Positions 25,936 through 34,376 of a DNA stretch of 64,000 nucleotides are shown piece by piece. The notes below the pieces were generated by a model. The model was given only the letters and a program-made list of their open reading frames with translations, did not search any database and had not been told where the DNA came from. The position numbers and the translations under genes were made by a program. The DNA comes from Simplicispira sp. 125 (GTDB lineage: Bacteria; Pseudomonadota; Gammaproteobacteria; Burkholderiales; Burkholderiaceae_C): assembly GCF_003096555.1 (NCBI RefSeq), contig NZ_QEKM01000001.1:930001-994000 (forward strand). The letters are read 5' to 3'. Positions within the stretch are counted from its first letter, which is position 1. Each line of letters begins with the position of its first letter.

Positions 25936-28644
25936 ATGTCCACTCAACCCGATTCCCCGGCCGTTCACGGCGAGCCCACCGACATCGACCAACAGGAAAC
26001 CCGTGAGTGGATGGAGGCACTCTCCGCCGTCATCGAAAAAGAAGGCCCTGAGCGTGCCCACTTCCTGCTCGAGCAGCTCCTGGAGCATGCCCGCCAGAGC
26101 AGCATCGACCTGCCGTTTTCTGCCAACACCGGCTACGTGAATACGCTTGAGCCCGACCAGGAAGCGCGTTGCCCGGGCAATATTTCGATTGAAAAACGCC
26201 TGCGCGCCTACATGCGCTGGAACGCCATGGCCATGGTGGTGCGTGCCAACCGCCTGCACCCGGCCGACGGCGGCGACCTGGGCGGCCATATCGGCTCGTT
26301 TGCTTCGCTGGCCAGCATGTGGGGCGCCGGTTTCAACCACTTCTGGCACGCCGAGAGCGAAAACCACGGCGGCGACTGCATTTACTTCCAGGGCCACAGC
26401 GCGCCAGGCATTTACGCCCGCGCCTACCTGGAAGGCCGCATTACCGAAGACCAGCTGGAAAATTTTCGGCAAGAAGTGGGCGGCAAGGGGCTCTCTAGCT
26501 ACCCGCACCCCAAGCTGATGCCGGGCTTTTGGCAGTTCCCTACCGTCAGCATGGGCCTGGGGCCGATGATGGCGATCTACCAGGCGCGTTTTCTCAAGTA
26601 CCTGCACGCCCGCGGCATTGCCGATACGGCCAACCGCAAAGTCTGGGTGTTTTTGGGCGACGGCGAGATGGACGAGCCAGAAAGCAAGGGCGCCATCAGC
26701 CTGGCGGCGCGCGAGAACCTCGACAACCTGATCTTCGTCATCAACTGCAACCTGCAGCGGCTCGACGGCCCGGTGCGCGGCAACGGCAAGATCATCCAGG
26801 AGCTCGAGGGTGACTTCCGCGGTGCCGGCTGGCACGTCATCAAGCTCCTGTGGGGCAAGGGCTGGGACGACCTGCTGGCGCGCGACAAGAGCGGCAAGCT
26901 GCGCCAAGTGATGATGGAAACGCTGGATGGCGACTACCAGACCTACCGCGCCATGGATGGCGCCTACATTCGCAAGCATTTCTTTGGCAAGTATCCCGAG
27001 ACGCTCAAGCTCGTAGAGCACCTGAGCGACGATGACATCTGGGAGCTGCGCCGTGGTGGCCACGACCCTGAAAAGGTGTACGCCGCCTTCCATTCGGCCA
27101 ACGCCCACCAGGGCCATCCGACCGTGCTGCTCGTCAAGACCGTCAAGGGCTATGGCATGGGCAAGGCCGGCGAGGCCAAGAACACGGTGCACCAGACCAA
27201 GAAACTGGCGGACGAGGACATCCGCTACATCCGCGATCGCTTCGCCATTCCCATCCCCGACAGCGAACTGGAAAAGCTGCCGTATTACAAGCCGGCCGAC
27301 GACACGCCGGAAATGCAATACCTGCACCAGCGGCGCAAGGCGCTGGGCGGCTACCTGCCCAAGCGGCGCCAGCAGGCCGACGAGCACTTCACCGTGCCGT
27401 CGCTGGAGACGTTCAAGGCCGTTCTGGAGCCCACGGCCGAAGGCCGCGAGATCAGCACCACCCAGGCCTATGTGCGCTTCCTGACGCAGTTGCTGCGCGA
27501 CAAGGCCCTGGGCCCGCGCGTGGTGCCCATTCTGGTGGACGAGGCGCGCACCTTCGGCATGGAGGGCATGTTCCGCCAGATCGGCATCTACAACCCCCGT
27601 GGCCAGCTCTACACCCCGGTCGACCGCGAGCAGGTGATGTACTACAAGGAGCAGGTGGACGGCCAGATCCTGCAAGAAGGCATCAACGAAGCGGGCGGCA
27701 TGTGCTCATGGATCGCGGCGGCAACGTCGTATTCCACGAACAACCGCATCATGATTCCGTTCTTCGTGTACTACTCGATGTTCGGCTTTCAGCGCTTTGG
27801 CGACTTTGCCTGGGCGGCGGGCGACATGCAGGCGCGCGGCTTTATTTTGGGCGGCACCTCGGGCCGCACCACGCTCAACGGCGAAGGCCTGCAGCACGAA
27901 GACGGCCACAGCCACATTCTGGCCAACACCATTCCCAACTGCGTGAGCTACGACCCGAGCTTTGCGCACGAGGTGGCCGTCATCATGCATGAGGGCCTCA
28001 AGCGCATGGTGGAGCGCCAGGAAAACGTGTACTACTACATCACCCTATTGAATGAAAACTACGCCATGCCCGGCCTCACGCCCGGCACCGAAGAGCAGAT
28101 CATCAAGGGCATGTACCTGTGCAAACAAGGCGCTGAAGGCGACAAGCGCGTGCAACTGCTGGGCTCGGGCTCCATCCTGCGCGAGTCACTCGAAGCGCAA
28201 AAGCTGCTTGCGGCGGAGTGGGGCATACAGGCCGATGTCTGGAGCTGCACCAGCTTCAACGAGCTGACCCGCGAAGGCCAGGACGCCGAGCGCTGGAACC
28301 TGCTGCACCCGCTGGAGACACCGCGTGTACCGTTTGCCACGCAGCAGCTGGCCAGCCGCAGCGGCCCGGTGGTGGCTTCGACCGACTACATGAAGGCGTT
28401 TGCCGAGCAGATTCGTTCGTACATTCCCGCAGGCCGTGCGTACAAAGTGCTGGGCACAGACGGCTTTGGCCGCAGTGATTTCCGCAGCAAGCTGCGCGAG
28501 CATTTCGAGATCAACCGCCACTACATCGTCGTTGCCGCGCTCAAGGCGCTCAGCGAAGAAGGCGCCGTGCCTGCGACCAAGGTGGCCGAGGCGATTGCCA
28601 AATATGGCATTCAGGCCGACAAGATCAATCCGCTGCACGCATAA
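25936..28644 (+). CDS. aceE: Pyruvate dehydrogenase E1 component, homodimeric type
   Basis: Thiamine-diphosphate enzyme that decarboxylates pyruvate and acetylates the lipoyl domains of E2. The 902 residues are near the usual length (about 890). The ThDP/Mg motif runs from FLGDGEMDEPES near 244 to the LIFVINCNLQRLDGPVRG segment. HSAPGIYARAYLEGR and the LGGTSGRTTLNGEGLQHEDG region are also present. ATG 25936 follows AGGAGA by six bases. First gene of aceE-aceF-lpdA, with 101 bp to aceF that hold a repeat and a micro-ORF. Confidence 0.97.
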   Translation: MSTQPDSPAVHGEPTDIDQQETREWMEALSAVIEKEGPERAHFLLEQLLEHARQSSIDLPFSANTGYVNTLEPDQEARCPGNISIEKRLRAYMRWNAMAMVVRANRLHPADGGDLGGHIGSFASLASMWGAGFNHFWHAESENHGGDCIYFQGHSAPGIYARAYLEGRITEDQLENFRQEVGGKGLSSYPHPKLMPGFWQFPTVSMGLGPMMAIYQARFLKYLHARGIADTANRKVWVFLGDGEMDEPESKGAISLAARENLDNLIFVINCNLQRLDGPVRGNGKIIQELEGDFRGAGWHVIKLLWGKGWDDLLARDKSGKLRQVMMETLDGDYQTYRAMDGAYIRKHFFGKYPETLKLVEHLSDDDIWELRRGGHDPEKVYAAFHSANAHQGHPTVLLVKTVKGYGMGKAGEAKNTVHQTKKLADEDIRYIRDRFAIPIPDSELEKLPYYKPADDTPEMQYLHQRRKALGGYLPKRRQQADEHFTVPSLETFKAVLEPTAEGREISTTQAYVRFLTQLLRDKALGPRVVPILVDEARTFGMEGMFRQIGIYNPRGQLYTPVDREQVMYYKEQVDGQILQEGINEAGGMCSWIAAATSYSTNNRIMIPFFVYYSMFGFQRFGDFAWAAGDMQARGFILGGTSGRTTLNGEGLQHEDGHSHILANTIPNCVSYDPSFAHEVAVIMHEGLKRMVERQENVYYYITLLNENYAMPGLTPGTEEQIIKGMYLCKQGAEGDKRVQLLGSGSILRESLEAQKLLAAEWGIQADVWSCTSFNELTREGQDAERWNLLHPLETPRVPFATQQLASRSGPVVASTDYMKAFAEQIRSYIPAGRAYKVLGTDGFGRSDFRSKLREHFEINRHYIVVAALKALSEEGAVPATKVAEAIAKYGIQADKINPLHA

Positions 28645-28663
28645 CCAGAACCGGAGGCAAACC

Positions 28664-28744
28664 GTGAACCCCCACGCTCATATTCATTCGCTGCCCCCCA
28701 AGGGGGCGCATGCCTCCTTCGAGGCGGTTCGGCAGGAGGCATAA
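28664..28744 (+). CDS. Candidate 26-residue micro-ORF leading into aceF
   Basis: A GTG at 28664 follows CGGAGG (28651-28656) at a good distance and opens a 26-codon frame, starting VNPHAHIHSLPPKGAHA, that stops with TAA at 28742-28744, one base before the aceF ATG. It lies in the dispersed repeat at 28666-28740, in the same reading frame as the micro-ORF before dnaQ. It may couple aceE and aceF translation. No evidence that the peptide itself has a function. Confidence 0.35.
   Translation: MNPHAHIHSLPPKGAHASFEAVRQEA
28666..28740 (+). repeat. Copy B of the second dispersed repeat, upstream of aceF
   Basis: 75 bp alignable with 4143-4216: acccccacg at the left, a CCCCC-CAA-GGGGG-type hairpin, gcgcatgcc, a second small hairpin (CCTC TTC GAGG type) and cggttcggcaggag at the right. 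The last block supplies AGGAGG, the aceF ribosome-binding site. Confidence 0.6.
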
Positions 28745-28745
28745 C

Positions 28746-30107
28746 ATGGCATTGGTAGACATCCAGATCCCGGATATCGGGGACGTTGACGTAGTAGGCG
28801 TGATTGAATTGCTGGTCAAACCCGGTGACACGGTGAAGGCCGAGCAGTCGCTCATTACGGTGGAATCCGACAAGGCGTCGATGGAAATCCCGTCGAGCCA
28901 TGCAGGCGTGGTCAAGGAGCTGCGCGTGCAGGTGGGCGACAAGGTCAAGCAGGGCTCCGTCGTGCTGACACTTGAAGTGGCGGGGGGCTCAGAATCTGCA
29001 TCAAATTCGGCTCCAGCGCCCGCCGTGCAAGCGCAAGCAGCTATCAAAACAGAAGAAGTTGTAGCTGCACCTGCAGCAGCGCCCGCTGCGGCACCGCCAC
29101 CCGCCGCCATTCCCGCGGCGGCGCCGCTGGCCGCCGCCGCAGTACCGGCCCATCAGCCTGGTACGCCCAGTGCGGGCTTGCCCCATGCATCGCCTTCAGT
29201 GCGCAAGTTTGCGCGGGCGCTGGGCGTGCCGCTGGACGAACTGGTCGGTACAGGCCCCAAGGGCCGCATCACCCAGGACGATGTGCAGAACTTCACCAAG
29301 GCGGTGATGGGCGGCGCAGCGCAAACCCGCGCTGCCGCTGCCAAGGCCCCGGCGGCGGGTGGTTCGGGCGAGGGCCTGAACCTGCTGCCCTGGCCCAAGG
29401 TGGACTTTGCCAAGTTTGGTCCCATCGAGCGCAAAGATATTTCGCGCATCAAAAAGATCAGCGGTGCCAACCTGCACCGCAACTGGGTGGTCATCCCGCA
29501 CGTCACCAACCATGACGATGCCGACATCACCGAGCTCGAAGCCTTCCGCGTGCAACTGAACAAAGAGAACGAGAAGAGTGGCGTGAAGGTCACCATGCTG
29601 GCCTTCATGATCAAGGCGGCCGTGGCTGCGCTCAAGAAGTTTCCCGAGTTCAACGCCTCGCTCGATGGCGAGCAGCTGGTGTTCAAAAACTACTTCCACA
29701 TCGGCTTTGCGGCCGATACACCCAACGGCCTGATGGTGCCGGTCATCAAGGATGCCGACAAGAAAGGCATCTTCGAGATCAGCCAGGAGATGGGCGAACT
29801 GGCCAAGAAGGCGCGCGAAGGCAAGCTGAGCCCGGCCGAGATGAGCGGCGGGTGCTTCTCCATCAGCTCGCTCGGTGGCATTGGCGGGCGGTATTTCACG
29901 CCCATCATCAACGCGCCCGAAGTGGCCATCATGGGTGTCTGCAAGAGCAGCATTGAACCCCAATGGGACGGCAAGCAGTTCGTGCCGCGCCTCTCGCTGC
30001 CGCTCAGCCTGAGCTGGGACCACCGCGTGATCGACGGCGCTGCCGCTGCGCGTTTCAACGTGTACTTTGCCTCGCTGCTGGCGGACTTCCGCCGCATCGT
30101 GCTTTAA
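28746..30107 (+). CDS. aceF: Pyruvate dehydrogenase E2, dihydrolipoamide acetyltransferase
   Basis: 453 residues with one lipoyl domain (1-80, lipoylated Lys in ESDKASMEIPS near 44), an Ala/Pro linker, a peripheral-subunit-binding domain (about 150-185, SVRKFARALGVPLDELVGTG) and the catalytic domain from about 220 ending in SWDHRVIDGAAAARF with the active-site His. The linker between about 84 and 106 (ESASNSAPAPAVQAQAAIKT) corresponds to an in-frame copy of the dispersed repeat. AGGAGG lies eight bases before the ATG. Transfers acetyl to CoA as the core of the complex. Confidence 0.96.
   Translation: MALVDIQIPDIGDVDVVGVIELLVKPGDTVKAEQSLITVESDKASMEIPSSHAGVVKELRVQVGDKVKQGSVVLTLEVAGGSESASNSAPAPAVQAQAAIKTEEVVAAPAAAPAAAPPPAAIPAAAPLAAAAVPAHQPGTPSAGLPHASPSVRKFARALGVPLDELVGTGPKGRITQDDVQNFTKAVMGGAAQTRAAAAKAPAAGGSGEGLNLLPWPKVDFAKFGPIERKDISRIKKISGANLHRNWVVIPHVTNHDDADITELEAFRVQLNKENEKSGVKVTMLAFMIKAAVAALKKFPEFNASLDGEQLVFKNYFHIGFAADTPNGLMVPVIKDADKKGIFEISQEMGELAKKAREGKLSPAEMSGGCFSISSLGGIGGRYFTPIINAPEVAIMGVCKSSIEPQWDGKQFVPRLSLPLSLSWDHRVIDGAAAARFNVYFASLLADFRRIVL
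28999..29065 (-). repeat. Copy 4 of the dispersed palindromic repeat, in frame in the aceF linker
   Basis: Reverse orientation: atcaaattcggctccagcgc, loop, gcaagcgcaagcagctatca, aaacag, gttgtagc. It matches the order of blocks in the other reverse copies, with agcgc and gcgc-aagcagctatc well kept. It encodes part of the linker that follows the lipoyl domain. Confidence 0.6.
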
Positions 30108-30123
30108 CCGGGGGGCAATGCAC

Positions 30124-32004
30124 ATGGCAATCATCGACATCAAGGTACCCGACATTGGCGATTTCGCCGAAGTGGCCATCATCGAAGTGCTGGTCCAGCC
30201 CGGCGACACCATCAAGGCCGAGCAAAGCCTGGTCACGGTCGAGTCCGACAAGGCCTCGATGGAAATCCCCTCCAGCCACGCCGGCGTGGTCAAAGAGCTG
30301 CGCGTGAAGCTGGGCGACAAGATCGCCGAAGGCTCGGTGGTGCTGACGCTCGAGACCGCTACTGCAGCAGCATCCTCGCCCGCTGCCACCACCGTTCATG
30401 CTCCTGAAAATGGAGCTGCTAGCGCTTTATCTACAAGTGTTTCAGATAAAAAAATACCTGAAACCGCCAGCAATCAAGCGCAACCAGCTCCTAAAAATGA
30501 AGCAGCCAGTTTGGGTGGCACTGCGGATATCGAGTGCGACCTCGTCGTGCTCGGTGGCGGTCCTGGCGGCTATTCGGCGGCATTCCGTGCGGCCGACCTG
30601 GGCCTCAAGGTCGTCCTCGTCGAACGCTACGCCCAGCTCGGCGGCGTGTGCCTGAACGTGGGGTGCATTCCCTCCAAAGCGCTGCTGCATGTGGCCGCCG
30701 TCATGGACGAGGTGAGCCACCTGTCGGCGGCGGGCATCGACTTTGGTGCCCCCCAAATCAATGTGGACACGCTGCGTGGCCACAAGGAAAAGGTCATCGC
30801 CAAGCTCACCGGTGGCCTGGCCGCCATGGCCAAAATGCGCAAGGTGACCACCGTGCGTGGATACGGTGCCTTTGTGGGCGCCAACCACCTGGAGGTGGAA
30901 GAAACCACCGGCACCAGCCAGGACAAGACGGGTGTCAAGAAGGTCATCGCCTTCAAAAAAGCCATCATTGCCGCAGGCAGCCAGGCCGTGCGCCTGCCCT
31001 TCATGCCCGACGACCCGCGTGTGGTCGATTCCACCGGCGCTCTGGCGCTGCAAGGCGTGCCCAAACGCATGCTGATCCTCGGCGGCGGCATCATCGGCCT
31101 GGAGATGGGCACCGTCTACAGCACGCTGGGTGCGCGCCTGGATGTGGTGGAAATGATGGACGGCCTGATGCAAGGCGCCGACCGTGATTTGGTCAAGATC
31201 TGGCAGAAGATGAACGCCAAGCGTTTTGACAACATCATGCTCAAGACGAAAACCGTGGGCGCCGAGGCCACTGCGGACGGCATCAAAGTCACGTTTGCGC
31301 CAGCAGAAGAGGGCGGCACTGCGCCTGAGCCCCAAATCTACGACCTGGTGCTGCAGGCCGTGGGCCGCACGCCCAACGGCAAGAAAATCGCTGCCGAAAA
31401 AGCGGGCGTGGCCGTGACGGACCGTGGCTTCATCAACGTCGACATCCAGATGCGCACCAACGTGCCGCACATCTTCGCCATCGGCGACATCGTGGGCCAG
31501 CCCATGCTGGCGCACAAGGCAGTGCACGAAGCGCATGTGGCAGCGGAAGTCATCGCAGGCGAGCTGCAGGGCAACAAGGAGTTGGCCAGCGCCGCCTTCA
31601 ACGCCCGCGTCATCCCCAGCGTGGCCTACACCGACCCCGAAGTGGCATGGGTCGGCCTCACCGAAGATCAGGCCAAGGCGCAGGGCATCAAAGTCAAGAA
31701 GGGCCTGTTCCCCTGGACCGCATCGGGCCGCGCCATCGCCAACGGCCGCGATGAAGGCGTTACCAAGTTGCTGTTCGACGACTCGCCTGAGGCCCACGGC
31801 CACGGCAAGATCCTGGGCGGCGGCATCGTCGGCACGCATGCGGGCGACATGATTGGCGAGATTGCGCTCGCCATTGAAATGGGCGCCGACGCGGTAGACA
31901 TCGGCAAAACGATTCACCCGCACCCCACGCTGGGCGAGAGCATCGGCATGGCGGCCGAGATTGCGCATGGCAGTTGTACCGACGTACCTCCGGCGCGCAA
32001 GTAA
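30124..32004 (+). CDS. lpdA: Dihydrolipoamide dehydrogenase (E3) with N-terminal lipoyl domain
   Basis: Flavoprotein that reoxidises dihydrolipoyl groups with NAD+. 626 residues instead of about 470, because a lipoyl domain (about 1-80, Lys in ESDKASMEIPS) is fused in front, an arrangement known from betaproteobacterial pdh operons. The FAD site LVVLGGGPGGYSAAFRAA begins near 139. The redox pair is GGVCLNVGCIPSKALLH. The dimer interface ends in HPHPTLGES. ATG 30124 is preferred to 30118 because of spacing from the G-run at 30110. The linker 91-127 is encoded by two repeat copies in opposite orientation. Confidence 0.96.
   Translation: MAIIDIKVPDIGDFAEVAIIEVLVQPGDTIKAEQSLVTVESDKASMEIPSSHAGVVKELRVKLGDKIAEGSVVLTLETATAAASSPAATTVHAPENGAASALSTSVSDKKIPETASNQAQPAPKNEAASLGGTADIECDLVVLGGGPGGYSAAFRAADLGLKVVLVERYAQLGGVCLNVGCIPSKALLHVAAVMDEVSHLSAAGIDFGAPQINVDTLRGHKEKVIAKLTGGLAAMAKMRKVTTVRGYGAFVGANHLEVEETTGTSQDKTGVKKVIAFKKAIIAAGSQAVRLPFMPDDPRVVDSTGALALQGVPKRMLILGGGIIGLEMGTVYSTLGARLDVVEMMDGLMQGADRDLVKIWQKMNAKRFDNIMLKTKTVGAEATADGIKVTFAPAEEGGTAPEPQIYDLVLQAVGRTPNGKKIAAEKAGVAVTDRGFINVDIQMRTNVPHIFAIGDIVGQPMLAHKAVHEAHVAAEVIAGELQGNKELASAAFNARVIPSVAYTDPEVAWVGLTEDQAKAQGIKVKKGLFPWTASGRAIANGRDEGVTKLLFDDSPEAHGHGKILGGGIVGTHAGDMIGEIALAIEMGADAVDIGKTIHPHPTLGESIGMAAEIAHGSCTDVPPARK
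30397..30463 (+). repeat. Copy 5 of the dispersed palindromic repeat, in frame in the lpdA linker
   Basis: Forward orientation: tgctcctgaaaatggagctg, ctagcgctt, atctacaag, then a diverged right side with ttcagat and cctgaaa. The stretch is strikingly AT-rich for this gene. It encodes HAPENGAASALSTSVSDKK. Confidence 0.6.
30471..30505 (-). repeat. Partial repeat copy in reverse orientation, lpdA linker
   Basis: The sequence caatcaagcgc-aaccagctcct-aaaaatgaagc matches the second half of the reverse repeat (AAGCGC, then AGCTAT-like, then AAAA). It lies eight bases after the forward copy and continues the open frame (SNQAQPAPKNEAAS). Confidence 0.45.
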
Positions 32005-32024
32005 GCCAGTCTCCAAGCGATCCT

Positions 32025-32062
32025 CACAAAGCCCGAACTGGCAACGGTTCGGGCTTTGTGCT
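32025..32062 (+). terminator. Terminator after the pdh operon
   Basis: A perfect 14-bp stem, CACAAAGCCCGAAC (32025-32038) with GTTCGGGCTTTGTG (32047-32060) and an 8-base loop. The U-tract is short (stem itself ends CTTTGTG then CTTT), but the hairpin is strong and well placed 20 bp after the lpdA stop. Confidence 0.7.
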
Positions 32063-32187
32063 TTCCGAGCCCAATCAATCAGGAGCAAGGTGACGTGAAC
32101 ACAGGTTTGCGGCATCGATGAAAACCCCCATTTCCTCTAGGCGGCCGCCTCTAGAGCTTGTGTTGTGTTGCATGCGATAGTTAAAAG

Positions 32188-32694
32188 ATGCAAAGAAGAT
32201 CTCTTTTAAAGCTGGGCCTGGTATCGGGCGCGGTGCTGGCGTTGGCGGGTGGGGCTGCGGTGCTGCTGCAGCCTGGGCTGGAGCAGGGGCGACTGACCGC
32301 TTCGGCCCGTGAACTGTTTACCAGCCTGGGCCGTGCCATTCTCCAGGGCACCCTGCCTGCCGATGCACAGGCGCGCAGCCGCGCACTTGCGGGCATGGTC
32401 GATCGCATTGATGCGCTGGCGACCAACCTGCCGCCCACGGTGCAGGCCGAGCTGTCGCAACTTCTGGGTTTGCTGTGCACCGCGCCGGGGCGTCTGGGTC
32501 TGGCGGGTTTGACGCCTGCCTGGGCGGATGCCAGCGAGGCGCAGGTGCAGGCCGCGTTGGAAGGCATGCGCTATTCCAGCCTGGCCCTGCGCCAGCAGGC
32601 GTACCAGGCGCTGCACGAAATCGTGGGCGGCGCCTATCTGTCTGATGAAAGCACCTGGGCCGCTGTGGGCTACCCAGGGCCTCTCGCTATTTGA
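32188..32694 (+). CDS. Tat-leader small subunit associated with a GMC oxidoreductase
   Basis: 168 residues. MQRRSLLKLGLVSGAVLALAG is a twin-arginine-type leader, with the RR pair followed by a hydrophobic stretch. The rest is helical and resembles the small-subunit (gluconate 2-dehydrogenase subunit 3-like) proteins that accompany periplasmic GMC dehydrogenases. It lies 10 bp before the GMC gene, whose product has no leader of its own, so this protein probably carries it through the Tat system. Assignment by context and leader; direct family recognition is moderate. Confidence 0.65.
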   Translation: MQRRSLLKLGLVSGAVLALAGGAAVLLQPGLEQGRLTASARELFTSLGRAILQGTLPADAQARSRALAGMVDRIDALATNLPPTVQAELSQLLGLLCTAPGRLGLAGLTPAWADASEAQVQAALEGMRYSSLALRQQAYQALHEIVGGAYLSDESTWAAVGYPGPLAI

Positions 32695-32704
32695 GCTTTA
32701 TTCC

Positions 32705-34321
32705 ATGAGCAATTTTCCTGATCCCATCCGCGAGGGACTGCAGCGCGGCTGGAAAGTCCTGGGCGGCGCGCTGGGCCCGCTGCCTGAAAAAATCACCTGC
32801 GATGTGGCCGTCGTCGGCTCCGGTGCCGGTGCTGGTATCACTGCCGAGCTGCTGACCCGGGCAGGCCTTTCCGTCGTCATTGTGGAAGAGGGGCCGCTCA
32901 AGAGCAGCGGCGACTTCCGCCAGCGCGAATCCGAGGCGTACCCCACGCTCTACCAGGAAAGCGGCAGCCGCAAGACCGAAGACAAGGGCGTCTCCATCCT
33001 GCAGGGGCGCTGCGTGGGGGGCTCGACCACAGTGAACTGGACCAGCTCCTTCCGAACGCCCGAGCCCACATTGCGTTTCTGGCAAGAGCATTTTGGGCTG
33101 AAGGACTACGGCCAGGACGCACTGGCGCCGTATTTCGAGCAGGCCGAGCGGCGTCTGCACATCTCGCCCTGGCTGGCGCCACCCAATGAGAACAATGCCT
33201 TGCTCCAGCGCGGCGCGCACAAACTGGGCATCCCAGCGGCCGCCATTGCGCGCAACGTGAAAGGTTGCTGGAGCCTCGGCTCCTGTGGTCTGGGTTGCCC
33301 CACCAATGCCAAGCAGTCCATGCTGGTGACGACCATTCCGGTAGCGCTCGACAAAGGCGCCACCCTGCTGGTGGAAACGCGCGCTGAACAGCTGGTGCTG
33401 GGCGGCGGCAAGGTGCAGGCACTGCGCTGCGTGGCCGTGCAACCCAACAGCGCGCCTGTGGAAGGTGGTAAGACCACCACCATTGTGGCCAAGCACTTTG
33501 TGCTGGCGGGGGGCGCCATCAATTCGCCGGCGGTGCTGCTGCGTTCCAAGGCACCCGATCCGCATGGGTTGGTGGGCACGCGCACCTTTTTGCACCCGGT
33601 GGTGATGTCGGCCGCGGTGCTGGAGCAGAAGGTGGAGGGCTGGGCCGGTGCGCCGCAAACGGTCTACACCGACCACTTCATGGACACCCAGCCCATCGAT
33701 GGGCCCATGGGCTTCAAGCTGGAGGCACCGCCCCTGCATCCCGTCATTTTGGCCACCACCATGCCGGGCTATGGCCAGCCGCATGCGGATTTGCTGGCCA
33801 AGTTCCCGCACACGCACGTGCTGCTGGCACTGCTGCGCGATGGTTTCCACCCGCAGGCGGCGGGCGGCCGCGTCAAGCTGCGCGGTGATGGTTCGGCGGT
33901 GCTGGACTACCCACTGAACGATTTCGTCATGGAAGGCGCGCGCCGCGCCTTGCTGGCCATGGCCGAGATCCAGTTTGCCGCTGGTGCGCAGGAGGTGCTG
34001 CCGGTGCACGAGAGGGCGCAGCCCTATACCTCGTGGGCGCAGGCACAAAGCGCGATTAATGCGCTGCCGATGCAGCCGCTCCTGACCAAGGTGGTGAGCG
34101 CCCATGTCATGGGCGGTTGTGGCATGGCGGGAAGCGAAGCGCAGGGCGTGGTGCGCGCCGATGGCGGGCACTGGCAGTTGGAGAACCTGTCGGTGCACGA
34201 TGGTTCTATTTTTCCCACCAGCGTGGGTGCCAACCCGCAATTGTCGATCTACGGCATCACCAACCGGCTGGCCCAGGGGCTGGTGCAGCGCTTGACGGGC
34301 AAGGCAGAGGCGCTGGCCTGA
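32705..34321 (+). CDS. GMC-family FAD oxidoreductase (dehydrogenase type)
   Basis: 538 residues. FAD fold at about 30-60 (DVAVVGSGAGAGITAELLTRAG), the GMC motif LQGRCVGGSTTVNWTSSFR near 100, and a cysteine-bearing segment GCWSLGSCGLGCPTNAKQSM near 195. C-terminal catalytic region SAHVMGGCGMAG and DGSIFPTSVGANPQLSIYG. The start ATG 32705 is short of a strong ribosome-binding site. Members oxidise alcohols or sugars; the substrate cannot be read here. No cytochrome c subunit follows, unlike three-subunit sugar dehydrogenases. Confidence 0.88.
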   Translation: MSNFPDPIREGLQRGWKVLGGALGPLPEKITCDVAVVGSGAGAGITAELLTRAGLSVVIVEEGPLKSSGDFRQRESEAYPTLYQESGSRKTEDKGVSILQGRCVGGSTTVNWTSSFRTPEPTLRFWQEHFGLKDYGQDALAPYFEQAERRLHISPWLAPPNENNALLQRGAHKLGIPAAAIARNVKGCWSLGSCGLGCPTNAKQSMLVTTIPVALDKGATLLVETRAEQLVLGGGKVQALRCVAVQPNSAPVEGGKTTTIVAKHFVLAGGAINSPAVLLRSKAPDPHGLVGTRTFLHPVVMSAAVLEQKVEGWAGAPQTVYTDHFMDTQPIDGPMGFKLEAPPLHPVILATTMPGYGQPHADLLAKFPHTHVLLALLRDGFHPQAAGGRVKLRGDGSAVLDYPLNDFVMEGARRALLAMAEIQFAAGAQEVLPVHERAQPYTSWAQAQSAINALPMQPLLTKVVSAHVMGGCGMAGSEAQGVVRADGGHWQLENLSVHDGSIFPTSVGANPQLSIYGITNRLAQGLVQRLTGKAEALA

Positions 34322-34376
34322 GCGTGCAGGAATAGGCTAAGGCTGCGCGCAGCGCATCCTGGCCTACCATGTCCCC

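Noticed and set aside
32135..32156. Palindrome with adjacent NotI- and XbaI-like sequences, considered as vector or cloning scar
   Set aside because: It lies in an ordinary gap, flanking sequence continues naturally, and GCGGCCGC is expected in GC-rich DNA. It may be part of a degenerate repeat copy, but the match is too weak to list.
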